Source of the DNA: Martinezella rhizogenes
GTDB lineage: Bacteria > Pseudomonadota > Alphaproteobacteria > Rhizobiales > Rhizobiaceae
Assembly: GCF_027460065.1 (NCBI RefSeq)
Contig: NZ_JAPYZZ010000007.1
Span: forward strand, 388,848 to 452,847
Length of the DNA: 64,000 nt
Direction: 5' to 3'
Part shown: one piece after another, positions 1 through 11,535 of the stretch
How positions within the stretch are numbered: position 1 is the stretch's first letter
Layout: every line of letters begins with the position of its first letter
The notes under the pieces: model-generated
What the model was told of the DNA's origin: nothing
Database searches by the model: none
What the model saw: the letters and a program-made list of their open reading frames with translations, nothing else
Program-made: the position numbers and the translations under genes

Positions 1-426
1 CGCAACTATACCGATGACGACAAGATCGCCATTGCCGGTTCTGCGGGCGTGGTTTTCCTCGTCTCGCTGATCGTCATCTCCTTCATCACCTCGCGCATTG
101 CCGATTTCATTATCGACAGCCGCATCGGCGCGCTGGATCGCACGCTCGGTTTCCTGTTCGGCGCGGCGCGCGGCATTCTGCTCTTGGTCGTCGCGGTCGC
201 CTTCTGGAACTGGCTGGTGGATGTGAAGACGCAGCCGGAATGGGTGACGCAGGCCAAGTCCAAGCCCTTCCTTGATGGGCTGGTGGGCAAGCTGGAGGCG
301 GTTCTGCCTGACGATATCGAGCCGCAGATTCGCGCCCGTATCCTTGGAAAACCGCAGGAACCGACGGCCGCGCAGGCCCCTGCGGAAGATGTGCCGGCAA
401 CAAATCCGCCAGCAACGAATAATTGA
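1..426 (+). CDS. cvpA: CvpA family membrane protein, 5' truncated
   Basis: The reading frame is open from base 1, so the start lies upstream of the window. The visible 141 residues contain two hydrophobic segments (around residues 11-26 and 54-66) separated by a short polar loop, then a soluble tail rich in Ala, Pro and Asn that ends at 424-426. CvpA proteins are small inner-membrane proteins named for colicin V production and very often sit directly upstream of purF, as here. The neighbour and the hydrophobic pattern are the main support; the molecular role of the family is poorly defined. Confidence 0.82.
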   Translation, partial: RNYTDDDKIAIAGSAGVVFLVSLIVISFITSRIADFIIDSRIGALDRTLGFLFGAARGILLLVVAVAFWNWLVDVKTQPEWVTQAKSKPFLDGLVGKLEAVLPDDIEPQIRARILGKPQEPTAAQAPAEDVPATNPPATNN

Positions 427-435
427 CACGAGGGT

Positions 436-460
436 GCGCCTTGCAATGCATGCAAGGCGC
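436..460 (+). terminator. Hairpin between cvpA and purF
   Basis: A perfect 10-bp inverted repeat (GCGCCTTGCA / TGCAAGGCGC) with a 5-nt loop starts 10 bases after the cvpA stop. It is followed by GCTATTTG rather than a full T-run, so it may be a weak terminator or an mRNA-stabilising hairpin between the two genes. Confidence 0.45.
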
Positions 461-564
461 GCTATTTGTGCTAAATATCAAGCACGACACAGACAGGCCA
501 ACCGGGAGACACGCTCACCGGAGAGGTCTTTCTTTTTTCTCGGTAGAGAGCAAGGGCAAGCCGG

Positions 565-2073
565 ATGATTGAGCCGCTTTCGTATTCCCCGTTTTCTGGG
601 TCCACTTTCAAGGAAGAGATCGACGGCGATACGCTGCATGAAGAATGCGGCGTTTTCGGCATTCTCGGCCATGACGATGCCTCGGCGCTGACCGCTCTCG
701 GCCTGCATGCGCTTCAGCATCGCGGCCAGGAAGCAGCCGGCATCGTCTCCTTTGATGGCAAACGCTTCCACCAGGAACGCCATATGGGCCTCGTCGGCGA
801 TCATTATACCGATCCGGCAACCCTTGCCCGCCTGCCCGGCTCCATCGCGATTGGCCACACCCGTTATTCCACGACAGGCGAAGTGGCGATGCGCAACGTG
901 CAGCCGCTGTTTGCCGAGCTGGAAGAAGGCGGCATTTCCATTGCCCATAACGGCAACTTCACCAATGGGCTGACGCTGCGCCGCCAGATCATCGCCACCG
1001 GCGCCATCTGTCAGTCGACATCGGATACCGAAGTCGTGCTGCATCTCATCGCCCGCTCCCGCCACTCTTCCACCGCCGATCGCTTCATCGATGCCATCAG
1101 GCAGATGGAAGGCGGGTATTCGATGCTGGCGATGACCCGCACCAAGCTGATCGCCGCGCGCGACCCGATCGGCATCCGCCCGCTGGTCATGGGCGAGCTG
1201 GACGGCAAGCCGATCTTCTGCTCGGAAACATGTGCTCTCGATATCATCGGCGCGAAATTCGTGCGCGACGTTGAAAACGGCGAAGTCATCATCTGCGAAA
1301 TCCAGCCTGACGGTTCGATTACCATCGATGCGCGCAAGCCGTCGAAGCCGCAGCCGGAGCGTCTCTGCCTGTTCGAATATGTCTATTTCGCCCGCCCCGA
1401 TTCCGTCGTCGGCGGCCGCAACGTCTATACGACGCGCAAGAACATGGGCATGAACCTTGCCAAGGAAGCGCCGCTGGAAGCCGATGTCGTGGTGCCGGTT
1501 CCCGATGGCGGCACGCCGGCAGCGCTTGGTTTTGCGCAGGCAAGCGGCATTCCCTTCGAATACGGCATCATCCGCAACCATTATGTCGGCCGTACCTTCA
1601 TCGAGCCAACGCAGCAGATCCGCGCTTTCGGCGTCAAGCTCAAGCATTCCGCAAACCGGGCAATGATCGAGGGCAAACGCGTGGTGCTGGTGGATGATTC
1701 CATCGTGCGCGGCACGACATCTGTGAAGATCGTGCAGATGATCCGCGAGGCGGGCGCCAAGGAAGTGCATATCCGTGTTGCCAGCCCGATGATCTTCCAT
1801 CCGGATTTCTACGGCATCGACACACCCGACGCCGACAAGCTGCTCGCCAACCAATATGCCGATGTCGAGGCCATGGCGAAGTTCATTGGCGCTGATTCGC
1901 TGGCTTTCCTGTCGATCGACGGACTTTACCGTGCCGTTGGCGGCGAAAACCGCAACCATGCGCGTCCGCAGTTCACGGACCATTATTTCACCGGCGATTA
2001 TCCGACGCGCCTTCTCGACCAGAACGGCGAGGCCATGGGCAGCAAGATTTCCATGCTGGCCAGCAACGGCTGA
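565..2073 (+). CDS. purF: Amidophosphoribosyltransferase PurF
   Basis: Catalyses the first committed step of purine synthesis: PRPP plus glutamine gives phosphoribosylamine. The protein is 502 residues. The N-terminal glutamine amidotransferase (Ntn) domain carries the nucleophile Cys28 in HEECGVFG, so a short propeptide of about 27 residues must be removed, as in the Bacillus-type enzymes. Later motifs include HTRYSTTG and HNGNFTNG in the glutaminase half and the PRPP-binding loop VVLVDDSIVRGTT in the phosphoribosyltransferase half. It follows cvpA, the usual arrangement, and ends in a clear terminator. Confidence 0.97.
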   Translation: MIEPLSYSPFSGSTFKEEIDGDTLHEECGVFGILGHDDASALTALGLHALQHRGQEAAGIVSFDGKRFHQERHMGLVGDHYTDPATLARLPGSIAIGHTRYSTTGEVAMRNVQPLFAELEEGGISIAHNGNFTNGLTLRRQIIATGAICQSTSDTEVVLHLIARSRHSSTADRFIDAIRQMEGGYSMLAMTRTKLIAARDPIGIRPLVMGELDGKPIFCSETCALDIIGAKFVRDVENGEVIICEIQPDGSITIDARKPSKPQPERLCLFEYVYFARPDSVVGGRNVYTTRKNMGMNLAKEAPLEADVVVPVPDGGTPAALGFAQASGIPFEYGIIRNHYVGRTFIEPTQQIRAFGVKLKHSANRAMIEGKRVVLVDDSIVRGTTSVKIVQMIREAGAKEVHIRVASPMIFHPDFYGIDTPDADKLLANQYADVEAMAKFIGADSLAFLSIDGLYRAVGGENRNHARPQFTDHYFTGDYPTRLLDQNGEAMGSKISMLASNG

Positions 2074-2088
2074 TAGCCCGAAACATCA

Positions 2089-2119
2089 AGCGGCCACCGG
2101 TTTCCGGGGCCGCTTTTTT
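2089..2119 (+). terminator. purF rho-independent terminator
   Basis: AGCGGCC (2089-2095) pairs with GGCCGCT (2108-2114), with a 12-nt loop and a run of six T starting at 2114. It lies 16 bases after the purF stop. Confidence 0.85.
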
Positions 2120-2217
2120 CTTGTCTTTTGTTCAGGCCGGCGCGTGCGACGATATGATCGCTTGCGAAAGGCCCACGGCGCTTCGTAGAAGGAAGCGCAA
2201 TCATTTCGGGGGAGACC

Positions 2218-2958
2218 ATGACTATCGATCTCAAGGGCCGCATCGCTCTCGTCACCGGCGCTTCGCGCGGCATCGGCTATTTCACGGCGCTGGAACTGGC
2301 CAAGGCCGGCGCACATGTCATCGCCTGCGCCCGCACGGTGGGCGGCCTTGAGGAGCTGGACGACGCCATCAAGGCCGTTGGCGGCACGGCGACGCTGGTT
2401 CCCTTCGATCTCTCCGACATGAAAGCCATTGATGCGCTGGGCGCCAATATCTACGAGCGCTGGGGCAAGCTCGATATTCTGGTCGCCAATGCCGGTGTTC
2501 TCGGCGTGATTTCCCCGGTCGGCCATATCGAGGCGAAGGTCTTCGAGAGGGTCATGAACATCAACGTCACCGCCACCTGGCGGCTGATCCGCTCGGTCGA
2601 GCCGCTGCTGTTGAAATCGGATGCCGGCCGCGCGCTCATCCTGTCCTCGGGTGCCGCCCATAGCTGTCGCCCCTTCTGGGGTGTCTACTCTGCCTCGAAA
2701 GCCGCCGTGGAAGCGCTCGCCCGCACCTGGGCGGCAGAGACGCAGAAGAGCGCGCTTCGTGTCAACAGCATCAATCCCGGCGCCACGCGCACGGCGATGC
2801 GTGCGCAGGCCATGCCGGGTGAAGATCCAGCCACCGTGCCGCATCCGTCCGAAGTCGCTGCCGCCATCCTCCCCCTCGCCTCGCCGTCATTGACCGAGAC
2901 CGGCAAGCTCTTTGTCGTGCGGGAAAACCGTTTTGTGGACTACCGGCAGCCGGAATAG
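2218..2958 (+). CDS. Short-chain dehydrogenase/reductase (SDR)
   Basis: A 246-residue classical SDR of the Rossmann fold. The cofactor loop TGASRGIG is at residues 14-21, NAG is in the middle of the protein, and the catalytic set is Ser in ILSSGAAHS and Tyr/Lys in YSASKAA. The ATG is preceded by GGGGGAGA at good spacing. The length is typical of the family. Substrate cannot be told from sequence; the gene stands alone between purF and cysS on the same strand. Confidence 0.88.
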   Translation: MTIDLKGRIALVTGASRGIGYFTALELAKAGAHVIACARTVGGLEELDDAIKAVGGTATLVPFDLSDMKAIDALGANIYERWGKLDILVANAGVLGVISPVGHIEAKVFERVMNINVTATWRLIRSVEPLLLKSDAGRALILSSGAAHSCRPFWGVYSASKAAVEALARTWAAETQKSALRVNSINPGATRTAMRAQAMPGEDPATVPHPSEVAAAILPLASPSLTETGKLFVVRENRFVDYRQPE

Positions 2959-3171
2959 TTTTTCAGCGCCGAGGATCGACACGTCTCCACGGTTGCTCTT
3001 GACCGGACGATACCGCCGCGCCATAACGCAAGTCATGAAAACGACGATCTGCACCTGCTGCTGAAATAATTTTTGCTGGTTCGCCACCGGCCAGATCGTT
3101 TTCGTCTCCCGCAAGGTCCAACAGACAAACGGTCCGGTCAGGACAATTGACTGCCTTTAGGGAATTGCCGC

Positions 3172-4557
<1,386 letters not shown>

Positions 4558-4581
4558 TTTGCCGTTGCGGCTCGCGGCTTA

Positions 4582-4734
4582 CCCCCCTCTGCCCTGCCGG
4601 GCATCTCCCCCACAGGTGGGGAGATCAATCGCGGTGACCGCTCGTCCATCTTTGACACTGCGGATGGAGCGGGGAGTGTGCTTCTTGCCAATCTCCCCAC
4701 CTGTGGGGGAGATGCCCGGCAGGGCAGAGGGGGG
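4582..4734. repeat. Large palindromic intergenic element, type A
   Basis: Two 44-bp arms (4582-4625 and 4691-4734) are exact reverse complements, separated by 65 bp. Each arm also contains shorter self-complementary blocks (GCCCTGCCGGGC). The element fills most of the gap after cysS. It resembles the rhizobial intergenic mosaic-type repeats in style; that family name is an inference. This is the only copy of this type in the window. Confidence 0.9.
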
Positions 4735-4816
4735 CCAGACGGCCAACACAATCCACTTGCGGTTTTGAGTTACCTCAACCAATCTGAGGCAAAGCAGCTA
4801 AACGGCGAGCCAAATC

Positions 4817-5185
4817 ATGCCGCATGCAGACGTAGACCCGGTGCATCGCAAATATGCGAAGCAAATGCGTAAAGTAATGACGGATGCCGAGCTAAAGCTC
4901 TGGAATGCTATTCGAGCCCATCGCCTTGAACGGCTAAGTTTCCGCAGACAGATGCCGATAGCCGGCTTTATCGTTGATTTCGCCTGTTCGGATCATCGCC
5001 TCGTCGTCGAAGTCGACGGTTCTCAACATACATCTGAAGCAGCACTACGCTACGATCAGGAAAGAACGGCGCGGCTTGAAAAAGACGGCTGGACCGTCCT
5101 CCGTTTCTGGAACGATGATATCCTCAAAGACATCGACAACGTCTGTCTCCACATTATCCGAACGGTAAAGGAGAACCAACCATGA
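4817..5185 (+). CDS. DUF559 endonuclease-like protein
   Basis: A 122-residue protein of the DUF559 group, related in fold to Vsr-type and other PD-(D/E)XK nucleases. Visible features are the N-terminal LKLWNAIRAHRL block, FRRQMPIAGFIVDF and VVEVDGSQH, which supply the acidic residues expected of the active site, and a C-terminal WTVLRFWNDDI. Its stop overlaps the start of the first GFA gene by 4 bases (ATGA), so it is translated as part of that operon. Biochemical role is unknown. Confidence 0.8.
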   Translation: MPHADVDPVHRKYAKQMRKVMTDAELKLWNAIRAHRLERLSFRRQMPIAGFIVDFACSDHRLVVEVDGSQHTSEAALRYDQERTARLEKDGWTVLRFWNDDILKDIDNVCLHIIRTVKENQP

Positions 5186-5658
5186 CCACCCATACCGGCG
5201 GATGCCAATGCGGCGCGATCCGTTTTCGCGCAACTGGCGACCTGAAAGACAGTTCCATCTGCCATTGCCGCATGTGCCAAAAGGCCTTCGGTGCCTATTA
5301 CGCGCCGCTGGTTTCGGTGCGCAACGTGGAATTCGAATGGACGCGCGGCGAGCCGAAACGGTTTCAATCCTCCAGCGTCGTCAAGCGCGGTTTCTGCCCG
5401 GAATGCGGCACGCCGCTGACCTATGAGGCGCCGGATGGCATGGCGGTTGCAGCCGGCGCGTTTGACGATCCCGCGGCACTGCCGCCGACGATGCAGTGGG
5501 GGGTGGAACGCAAGATCGATTTCGTCGACAGTCTTCACACCCTGCCCGCCGTTCCGACGGAAGATGACCTGACATCGGTGGACTATCTCACCAACCTCGT
5601 CTCCTATCAGCACCCCGACCATGACACGGCGCAATGGCCGCCGGAGAACAGACAATGA
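5182..5658 (+). CDS. GFA family zinc-binding protein, copy 1 of 3
   Basis: A 158-residue GFA (glutathione-dependent formaldehyde-activating enzyme-like, Mss4-like) protein. Zinc ligands are visible as Cys8 and Cys10, the CHCRMC block (Cys27, Cys29, Cys32) and CPEC (Cys72, Cys75). It ends in [14 protein letters not shown], a tail shared with the next two genes. It overlaps the DUF559 gene upstream and GFA copy 2 downstream, each by 4 bases. The true substrate of most GFA proteins is unknown; the formaldehyde-glutathione role is established only for a few members. Confidence 0.87.
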   Translation: MTTHTGGCQCGAIRFRATGDLKDSSICHCRMCQKAFGAYYAPLVSVRNVEFEWTRGEPKRFQSSSVVKRGFCPECGTPLTYEAPDGMAVAAGAFDDPAALPPTMQWGVERKIDFVDSLHTLPAVPTEDDLTSVDYLTNLVSYQHPDHDTAQWPPENRQ

Positions 5659-6115
5659 GCGAAAGCGGTTTTTCCGGCGGCTGCCAGTGCGGTTCCGTGC
5701 GGTTCCATGCGGGCAAGCTCGGCCGGGCCTCCATCTGCCATTGCCGCATGTGCCAGAAACATTTCGGCAATTTCTTCGGCGCGCTCGTCACCGCCGATCA
5801 GGCGCATCTGACCTGGACGCGCGGCCAGCCTGCCCTCTTCCGCTCGTCACAGAAAATCCATCGCGGCTTCTGCAACAAATGCGGCACGCCGCTCACCTAT
5901 CATTATCCCGGGGGTGTGGAGATCGCCATCGGCGCCTTTGATCATCCGGAACAGATCGAACCGCAGGTGCAGGTCAATATCCACAAGCGCATGCCGTGGA
6001 TCGAGCAGCTATTCTCCAAGCCGGCAATCGAGCAGAGCGTCGATGAGGCGGAGATCGCCTCCTACCAGCACCCGGATCACGACACGGCGGCATGGCCGCC
6101 CGAGGATGACCGCGG

Positions 6116-6119
<4 letters not shown>
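5655..6119 (+). CDS. GFA family zinc-binding protein, copy 2 of 3
   Basis: A 154-residue GFA protein with the same cysteine layout as its neighbours: CQC near the N-terminus, CHCRMC, and CNKCGTPL. The tail [14 protein letters not shown] matches copy 1. The start at 5655 overlaps the stop of copy 1 (ATGA) and is preferred over the upstream in-frame start at 5634. It shares its own stop region with the start of copy 3. The three genes look like successive tandem duplicates that have diverged. Confidence 0.87.
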
Positions 6120-7554
<1,435 letters not shown>

Positions 7555-7781
7555 GATTCCTTTCAGATGCTTGAAGTGGCCTGATGAGACATTGATTCAA
7601 ACGGGATTTGACGCAGGATTTCCTGTGGAGATCAACCGGCACGTTGCGACGTAAGCTCATTTCAAGGGCACGGCGCCTTTTATTCATGCAGTTTTTCTCA
7701 TGAACGCTTCACGGAAATGAATTGGCCGCCACCGTGCCGATCCGGTATAAAATGCCATCCGAACAATTGGCGGTATTCCCC

Positions 7782-8690
7782 ATGGCACTCGACAAAACGC
7801 TCCCGGCCCAAGAGGGCGGCGATAGCGCGCGCGGTTTTGCTTTCGCGCTCTCTGCATATCTGCTGTGGGGTTTCCTTCCCATTTACATGAAAGCGGTCGC
7901 GCATATTTCGCCGATCGAGGTCATCGTGCATCGCGTCATCTGGTCGGTTCCGATTGCGGCGGTCGTGCTGATCGCGCTCGGGCGCACGGCGGAAATCAGA
8001 ACCGCGCTCAGAAACCCGAAAATGCTGGCCATGGCGAGCCTGACAGCCGCCCTCATCAGCATCAACTGGGGTGTTTATATCTGGGCGATCGGCACAGGCC
8101 GCGCGCTGGATGCAGCGCTTGGCTATTTCATCAATCCGCTGTTCAGCATCTTCCTCGGCGCCGTCCTCCTGAAGGAGAAACTCTATCCGGCGCAGATCGC
8201 CGCCATCTGCCTCGTGGGGCTGGCGGTCGCAATCCTCACCTGGCATGCGGGCAGCCTGCCGTGGGTATCCATCGCGCTCACCGTGTCCTGGGGTTTTTAC
8301 GCCTTCTTCCGCAAGACATTGCCGATCGGTGCGACACAGGGCTTCCTGCTGGAGGTCATGCTGCTGTCCATCCCCGCCGTTCTGGTCATGATCTGGCTTG
8401 CCTTCAGTGGACAGGCTCATTTCATGGCCGGAAATTCCGCCGACACATGGCTTCTGGCGGCAAGCGGGGTGATTACCGCCGTTCCGCTCATTCTCTATGG
8501 CAATGGCGCGAAGCTGCTGCGGCTTTCGACCATCGGCATCATGCAATATATCGCGCCGACGATGATCTTCCTCATCGCCATCTTCATCTTCAAGGAACCC
8601 TTCGACATGGTGCGGATGGTAGCCTTTGCGATGATCTGGGTAGCGCTGGCGATCTATACCGGCTCCAGTCTGATGCGGCTCAAGAAGTAG
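7782..8690 (+). CDS. rarD: RarD/EamA family transporter
   Basis: A roughly 302-residue, ten-segment membrane protein of the drug/metabolite transporter superfamily. The N-terminal GFAFALSAYLLWGFLPIYMK and HRVIWS are characteristic of RarD (chloramphenicol-sensitivity protein of Pseudomonas). Function in resistance is not established for most members. The start is uncertain: 7782 is chosen because hydrophobic sequence begins soon after, but in-frame starts at 7752 and 7722 are possible and no strong ribosome-binding site decides it. The 227-base gap upstream shows nothing clear. Confidence 0.88.
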   Translation: MALDKTLPAQEGGDSARGFAFALSAYLLWGFLPIYMKAVAHISPIEVIVHRVIWSVPIAAVVLIALGRTAEIRTALRNPKMLAMASLTAALISINWGVYIWAIGTGRALDAALGYFINPLFSIFLGAVLLKEKLYPAQIAAICLVGLAVAILTWHAGSLPWVSIALTVSWGFYAFFRKTLPIGATQGFLLEVMLLSIPAVLVMIWLAFSGQAHFMAGNSADTWLLAASGVITAVPLILYGNGAKLLRLSTIGIMQYIAPTMIFLIAIFIFKEPFDMVRMVAFAMIWVALAIYTGSSLMRLKK

Positions 8691-8735
8691 TGTGGCCCCA
8701 CCTCCCGTGCCTCATGGGGTGAGAGCTGCAAAGCA

Positions 8736-10517
8736 TCAATAATCCACCAGCAGCTGCTGTGCGCCTTCGTCTCCAAAATGGGGTTTGACGCCGAGAAGCC
8801 CCGCCGTCTGCGCGATGATCTCACGCGTCATCGGGGCTGCGGTGGAGGCCGCCGTGCGCCCGCCGTTCACGCCGGTCTTCGGCGCGTCGATCATCGTCAG
8901 CACGACGTATTTCGGCTTGTGCATGGGAAAGCCGGCGACGAAGGCGTTGAAATTGATATCCTTGGCGTAACGACCGTTGATGACCTTGTCGGCCGTTCCG
9001 GTCTTGCCACCCACATGAAATCCCTCCACCTGCGCGCCACGGCCGGAACCCTTGATGCCGTTCCAGTTGAACAGGTAGCGCATATCCGCGCTCGTCCTCT
9101 GCTCGATGACGCTGCGTGAAATCGAGGCCGCATCCTCTTTCGAACGCGGCAGGAACGTCGGCGACATCAGGTTACCGCCATTGATGAGGGCTGCGGCCGC
9201 CACTGCCGTCTGCAGCGGCGTGGTGGCAACGCCATGGCCGAAGGAGATGGTGACGGAATTGATCTTCTTCCACACTCTCGGCTGGGTTGGCGTCGCGACT
9301 CCAGGCATTTCGGTTTCCATTTTCGTCAGCAGCCCGAGTTTCGTCAGGAACTGCTGGTGGCCTTCGACGCCCACCTTGTCGGCCACCGCCGCCGTGCCGA
9401 TATTCGATGAATATTGAAACACTTCCGGGATCGATAGCGGGCGGTTCCGGCCCTTGAAATCCTTGATGGTGAAGCCGCCCATACGGATCGGCCGCGAGGC
9501 ATCCACCACCGAATTGAGGGTGATCGCCCCGGCATCCAGCCCCATGGCCAGCGTGAAGCTCTTGAAGGTGGATCCCATTTCGAAGGTGGCGTTGCTCATG
9601 CGGTTGAACCAGCCCTTTTCATAGTCCCTGTCGATGCTGCCATCGGCAAGGGTGCGGGACGGTTCGTTGGGGTCGTAGTCCGGCACCGAGGCCATGGCCA
9701 GCACCTCGCCGGTCTCCACATCGAGGATGACCGAGCCCGCAGCTTCCGCCTCATAGGCGCTCTTCGCCTTCACGACGACCTCGCGGACGATGTTCTGCAC
9801 CCGCATATCGATGGAAAGCTTCACCGGCTCCAGAGGCGCGCCGCTGGCAAGGCCGACGGCGCGCAGGTCGGCCAGCCCCTGCTGGTCGAGATATCGCTCC
9901 ATGCCGGCAAGACCCTGATTGTCGACATTGACGTGGCCGATAATATGCGAAGCCGCCGGCCCGCCCGGGTAGAACCGCCGTTTTTCCGGCCGGAAGCCGA
10001 TGCCTGGTATGCCGAGATTGAGAATATCCGCCTGTTGGCGCGGCGTCAGCTGGCGCCGCAGCCACTGGAAGCCGGTGTCCGAGCGCAACCGTCGATGCGT
10101 TTCGCGCCAGTCGAGATTGGGGATGACGCTCGCGAGCTTCTCCACCACCTCATCGGGATCGACCACCCGGCGCGGATCCGCATAAAGCGACACCATGTTG
10201 AGATCGGTCGCCAGAAGCATGCCGTTGCGGTCGACAATATCAGGCCGGGAGGCGACGGCATTGGCCCCGGTATTGATCCAGGCCGTCGCCACGGGTTCGG
10301 CGAGGCCATATTGGACGAGCCGTGCAGCGACGACGACATAGATGGCGGCGAAGACGGCGATCACGATACCGAGCCTCAGCCGTGCATCGACCCGGCGGCG
10401 GGCGGCGGAACCGAGGATCGCATCGCCAGTCTTGCCGGGATGTCTCTGGATAATAAAATGCGCCCGGCTCCTGAGCCGCATCACAAAAGCAATCATGTCT
10501 GATGCCACCCACTTCAT
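8736..10517 (-). CDS. FtsI-like peptidoglycan transpeptidase (class B PBP)
   Basis: A 593-residue class B penicillin-binding protein. A single N-terminal membrane segment (about residues 49-66) is followed by a dimerisation domain and the transpeptidase domain with SxxK in GSTFK (about 314), SxN in YSSN (about 370) and KTG in GGKTGTAD (about 504). Such proteins crosslink septal peptidoglycan. It is not in a division/cell-wall cluster here, so it is probably a second FtsI (PBP3b-like) beside a canonical one elsewhere. A full CtrA-type box lies about 110 bases upstream of the start. Confidence 0.92.
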   Translation of the reverse strand: MKWVASDMIAFVMRLRSRAHFIIQRHPGKTGDAILGSAARRRVDARLRLGIVIAVFAAIYVVVAARLVQYGLAEPVATAWINTGANAVASRPDIVDRNGMLLATDLNMVSLYADPRRVVDPDEVVEKLASVIPNLDWRETHRRLRSDTGFQWLRRQLTPRQQADILNLGIPGIGFRPEKRRFYPGGPAASHIIGHVNVDNQGLAGMERYLDQQGLADLRAVGLASGAPLEPVKLSIDMRVQNIVREVVVKAKSAYEAEAAGSVILDVETGEVLAMASVPDYDPNEPSRTLADGSIDRDYEKGWFNRMSNATFEMGSTFKSFTLAMGLDAGAITLNSVVDASRPIRMGGFTIKDFKGRNRPLSIPEVFQYSSNIGTAAVADKVGVEGHQQFLTKLGLLTKMETEMPGVATPTQPRVWKKINSVTISFGHGVATTPLQTAVAAAALINGGNLMSPTFLPRSKEDAASISRSVIEQRTSADMRYLFNWNGIKGSGRGAQVEGFHVGGKTGTADKVINGRYAKDINFNAFVAGFPMHKPKYVVLTMIDAPKTGVNGGRTAASTAAPMTREIIAQTAGLLGVKPHFGDEGAQQLLVDY

Positions 10518-10626
10518 GGCGGCAGAAGAAAATTCCGCAACACCAACGCCTCTGGAGAGGCTGGCACAGGATCAGTCGCGGGGCCATGAAAAGAGTGGGC
10601 TGAACGATGCCGCCGTTAAATCTGTA

Positions 10627-10641
10627 TTAATATACATTTAA
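10627..10641. promoter_or_regulatory. CtrA-like box upstream of the PBP gene
   Basis: TTAA-TATACAT-TTAA matches the alphaproteobacterial cell-cycle regulator consensus TTAA-N7-TTAA exactly. It lies 110 bases upstream of the FtsI-like gene, in a 241-base gap without genes. Binding is inferred from the motif and the division-related target. Confidence 0.5.
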
Positions 10642-10758
10642 AATTGTAACGAGCCGCCGGGCGGCCGTTAACAATCGCCGCACCTGTCGTCTGTTTCCGA
10701 AGATATGCGGCGGTTTCGGGAGCGCGCGTCACATGAACAGGATGAGACGCGACGCGCT

Positions 10759-11379
10759 TTAAAGCCGGGAAATCACCGAAGGATCGCCTTCGGGGTTCTG
10801 CTGCGCCAGCGCCCGGTCGATGATGGCGGGCACGATGTCCTTCACCTCATCGACGATGAGCGGGTTCAGAAGATGGGCGCGGTGGATGAAGCCCTGGTCG
10901 CGCATGTGCTGCACCAGTTCCAGCATGGGGTTCCAGAAGCCGTTGATATTGGCGAAGACCATCGGCTTGGCGTGCCGGCCGAGCTGTGCCCAGGTCATGA
11001 TCTCGACGATCTCTTCCAGAGTGCCTACGCCACCGGGCAGGGTCACGAAGGCGTCCGAGCGCTCGAACATCATATGTTTGCGCTCATGCATGTCCTTGGT
11101 GATGACAAGCTCGTTCAATTGTCCGAGAGAATGGCGTGTTGCCTCCATATCGACCAGAAATTCCGGTATGATGCCGGTCACTTCGCCGCCATTGGAGAGA
11201 ACGCCGCTGGCAACCGCGCCCATGATGCCCTTGGTGCCGCCGCCGTAGACGAGGCGAATGCCATTTTCGGCAATGGATTTCCCAAGCGCGCGGCCTGCTT
11301 CCATATGAGCCGGGTCACGTCCGGGCTGGGAGCCGCAATAAACGCAGATGGATCGAATCGCTGTATTTTTGTCCGTCAT
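10759..11379 (-). CDS. LOG family phosphoribohydrolase
   Basis: A 206-residue LOG-type protein (Rossmann fold, formerly called lysine decarboxylase-like). CVYCGSQPG near the N-terminus and the PGGVGTLEE motif are diagnostic, with an Arg/Lys pair in ERKHMMF upstream of it. LOG enzymes release free bases from nucleoside 5'-monophosphates, including cytokinin ribotides. In a plant-associated bacterium a cytokinin link is possible but unproven, as most bacterial homologues are housekeeping nucleotide hydrolases. ATG at 11379 is preferred over a GTG at 11409; neither has a strong Shine-Dalgarno. Confidence 0.9.
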   Translation of the reverse strand: MTDKNTAIRSICVYCGSQPGRDPAHMEAGRALGKSIAENGIRLVYGGGTKGIMGAVASGVLSNGGEVTGIIPEFLVDMEATRHSLGQLNELVITKDMHERKHMMFERSDAFVTLPGGVGTLEEIVEIMTWAQLGRHAKPMVFANINGFWNPMLELVQHMRDQGFIHRAHLLNPLIVDEVKDIVPAIIDRALAQQNPEGDPSVISRL

Positions 11380-11535
11380 GGAGGGAAGGAACAATGTGCG
11401 ATGCGGCACGTCAAGAAAATTTGGGAAATCCCTTGCAAATATGGCCTTTTGGCCACTGGCCGCTTGTCTGGGGCAAGGTAAGACGCTAGCAATCTCAACT
11501 CGTGTGAAAAGCTTGAAATATCCGGAGATTCCAGG

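Noticed and set aside
478..1983. 501-codon open frame on the minus strand
   Set aside because: Antisense to purF, with no conserved motif or ribosome-binding site.
4582..4734. CRISPR-like repeat
   Set aside because: It is one inverted pair, not an array of direct repeats with spacers; no CRISPR array is present in the window.
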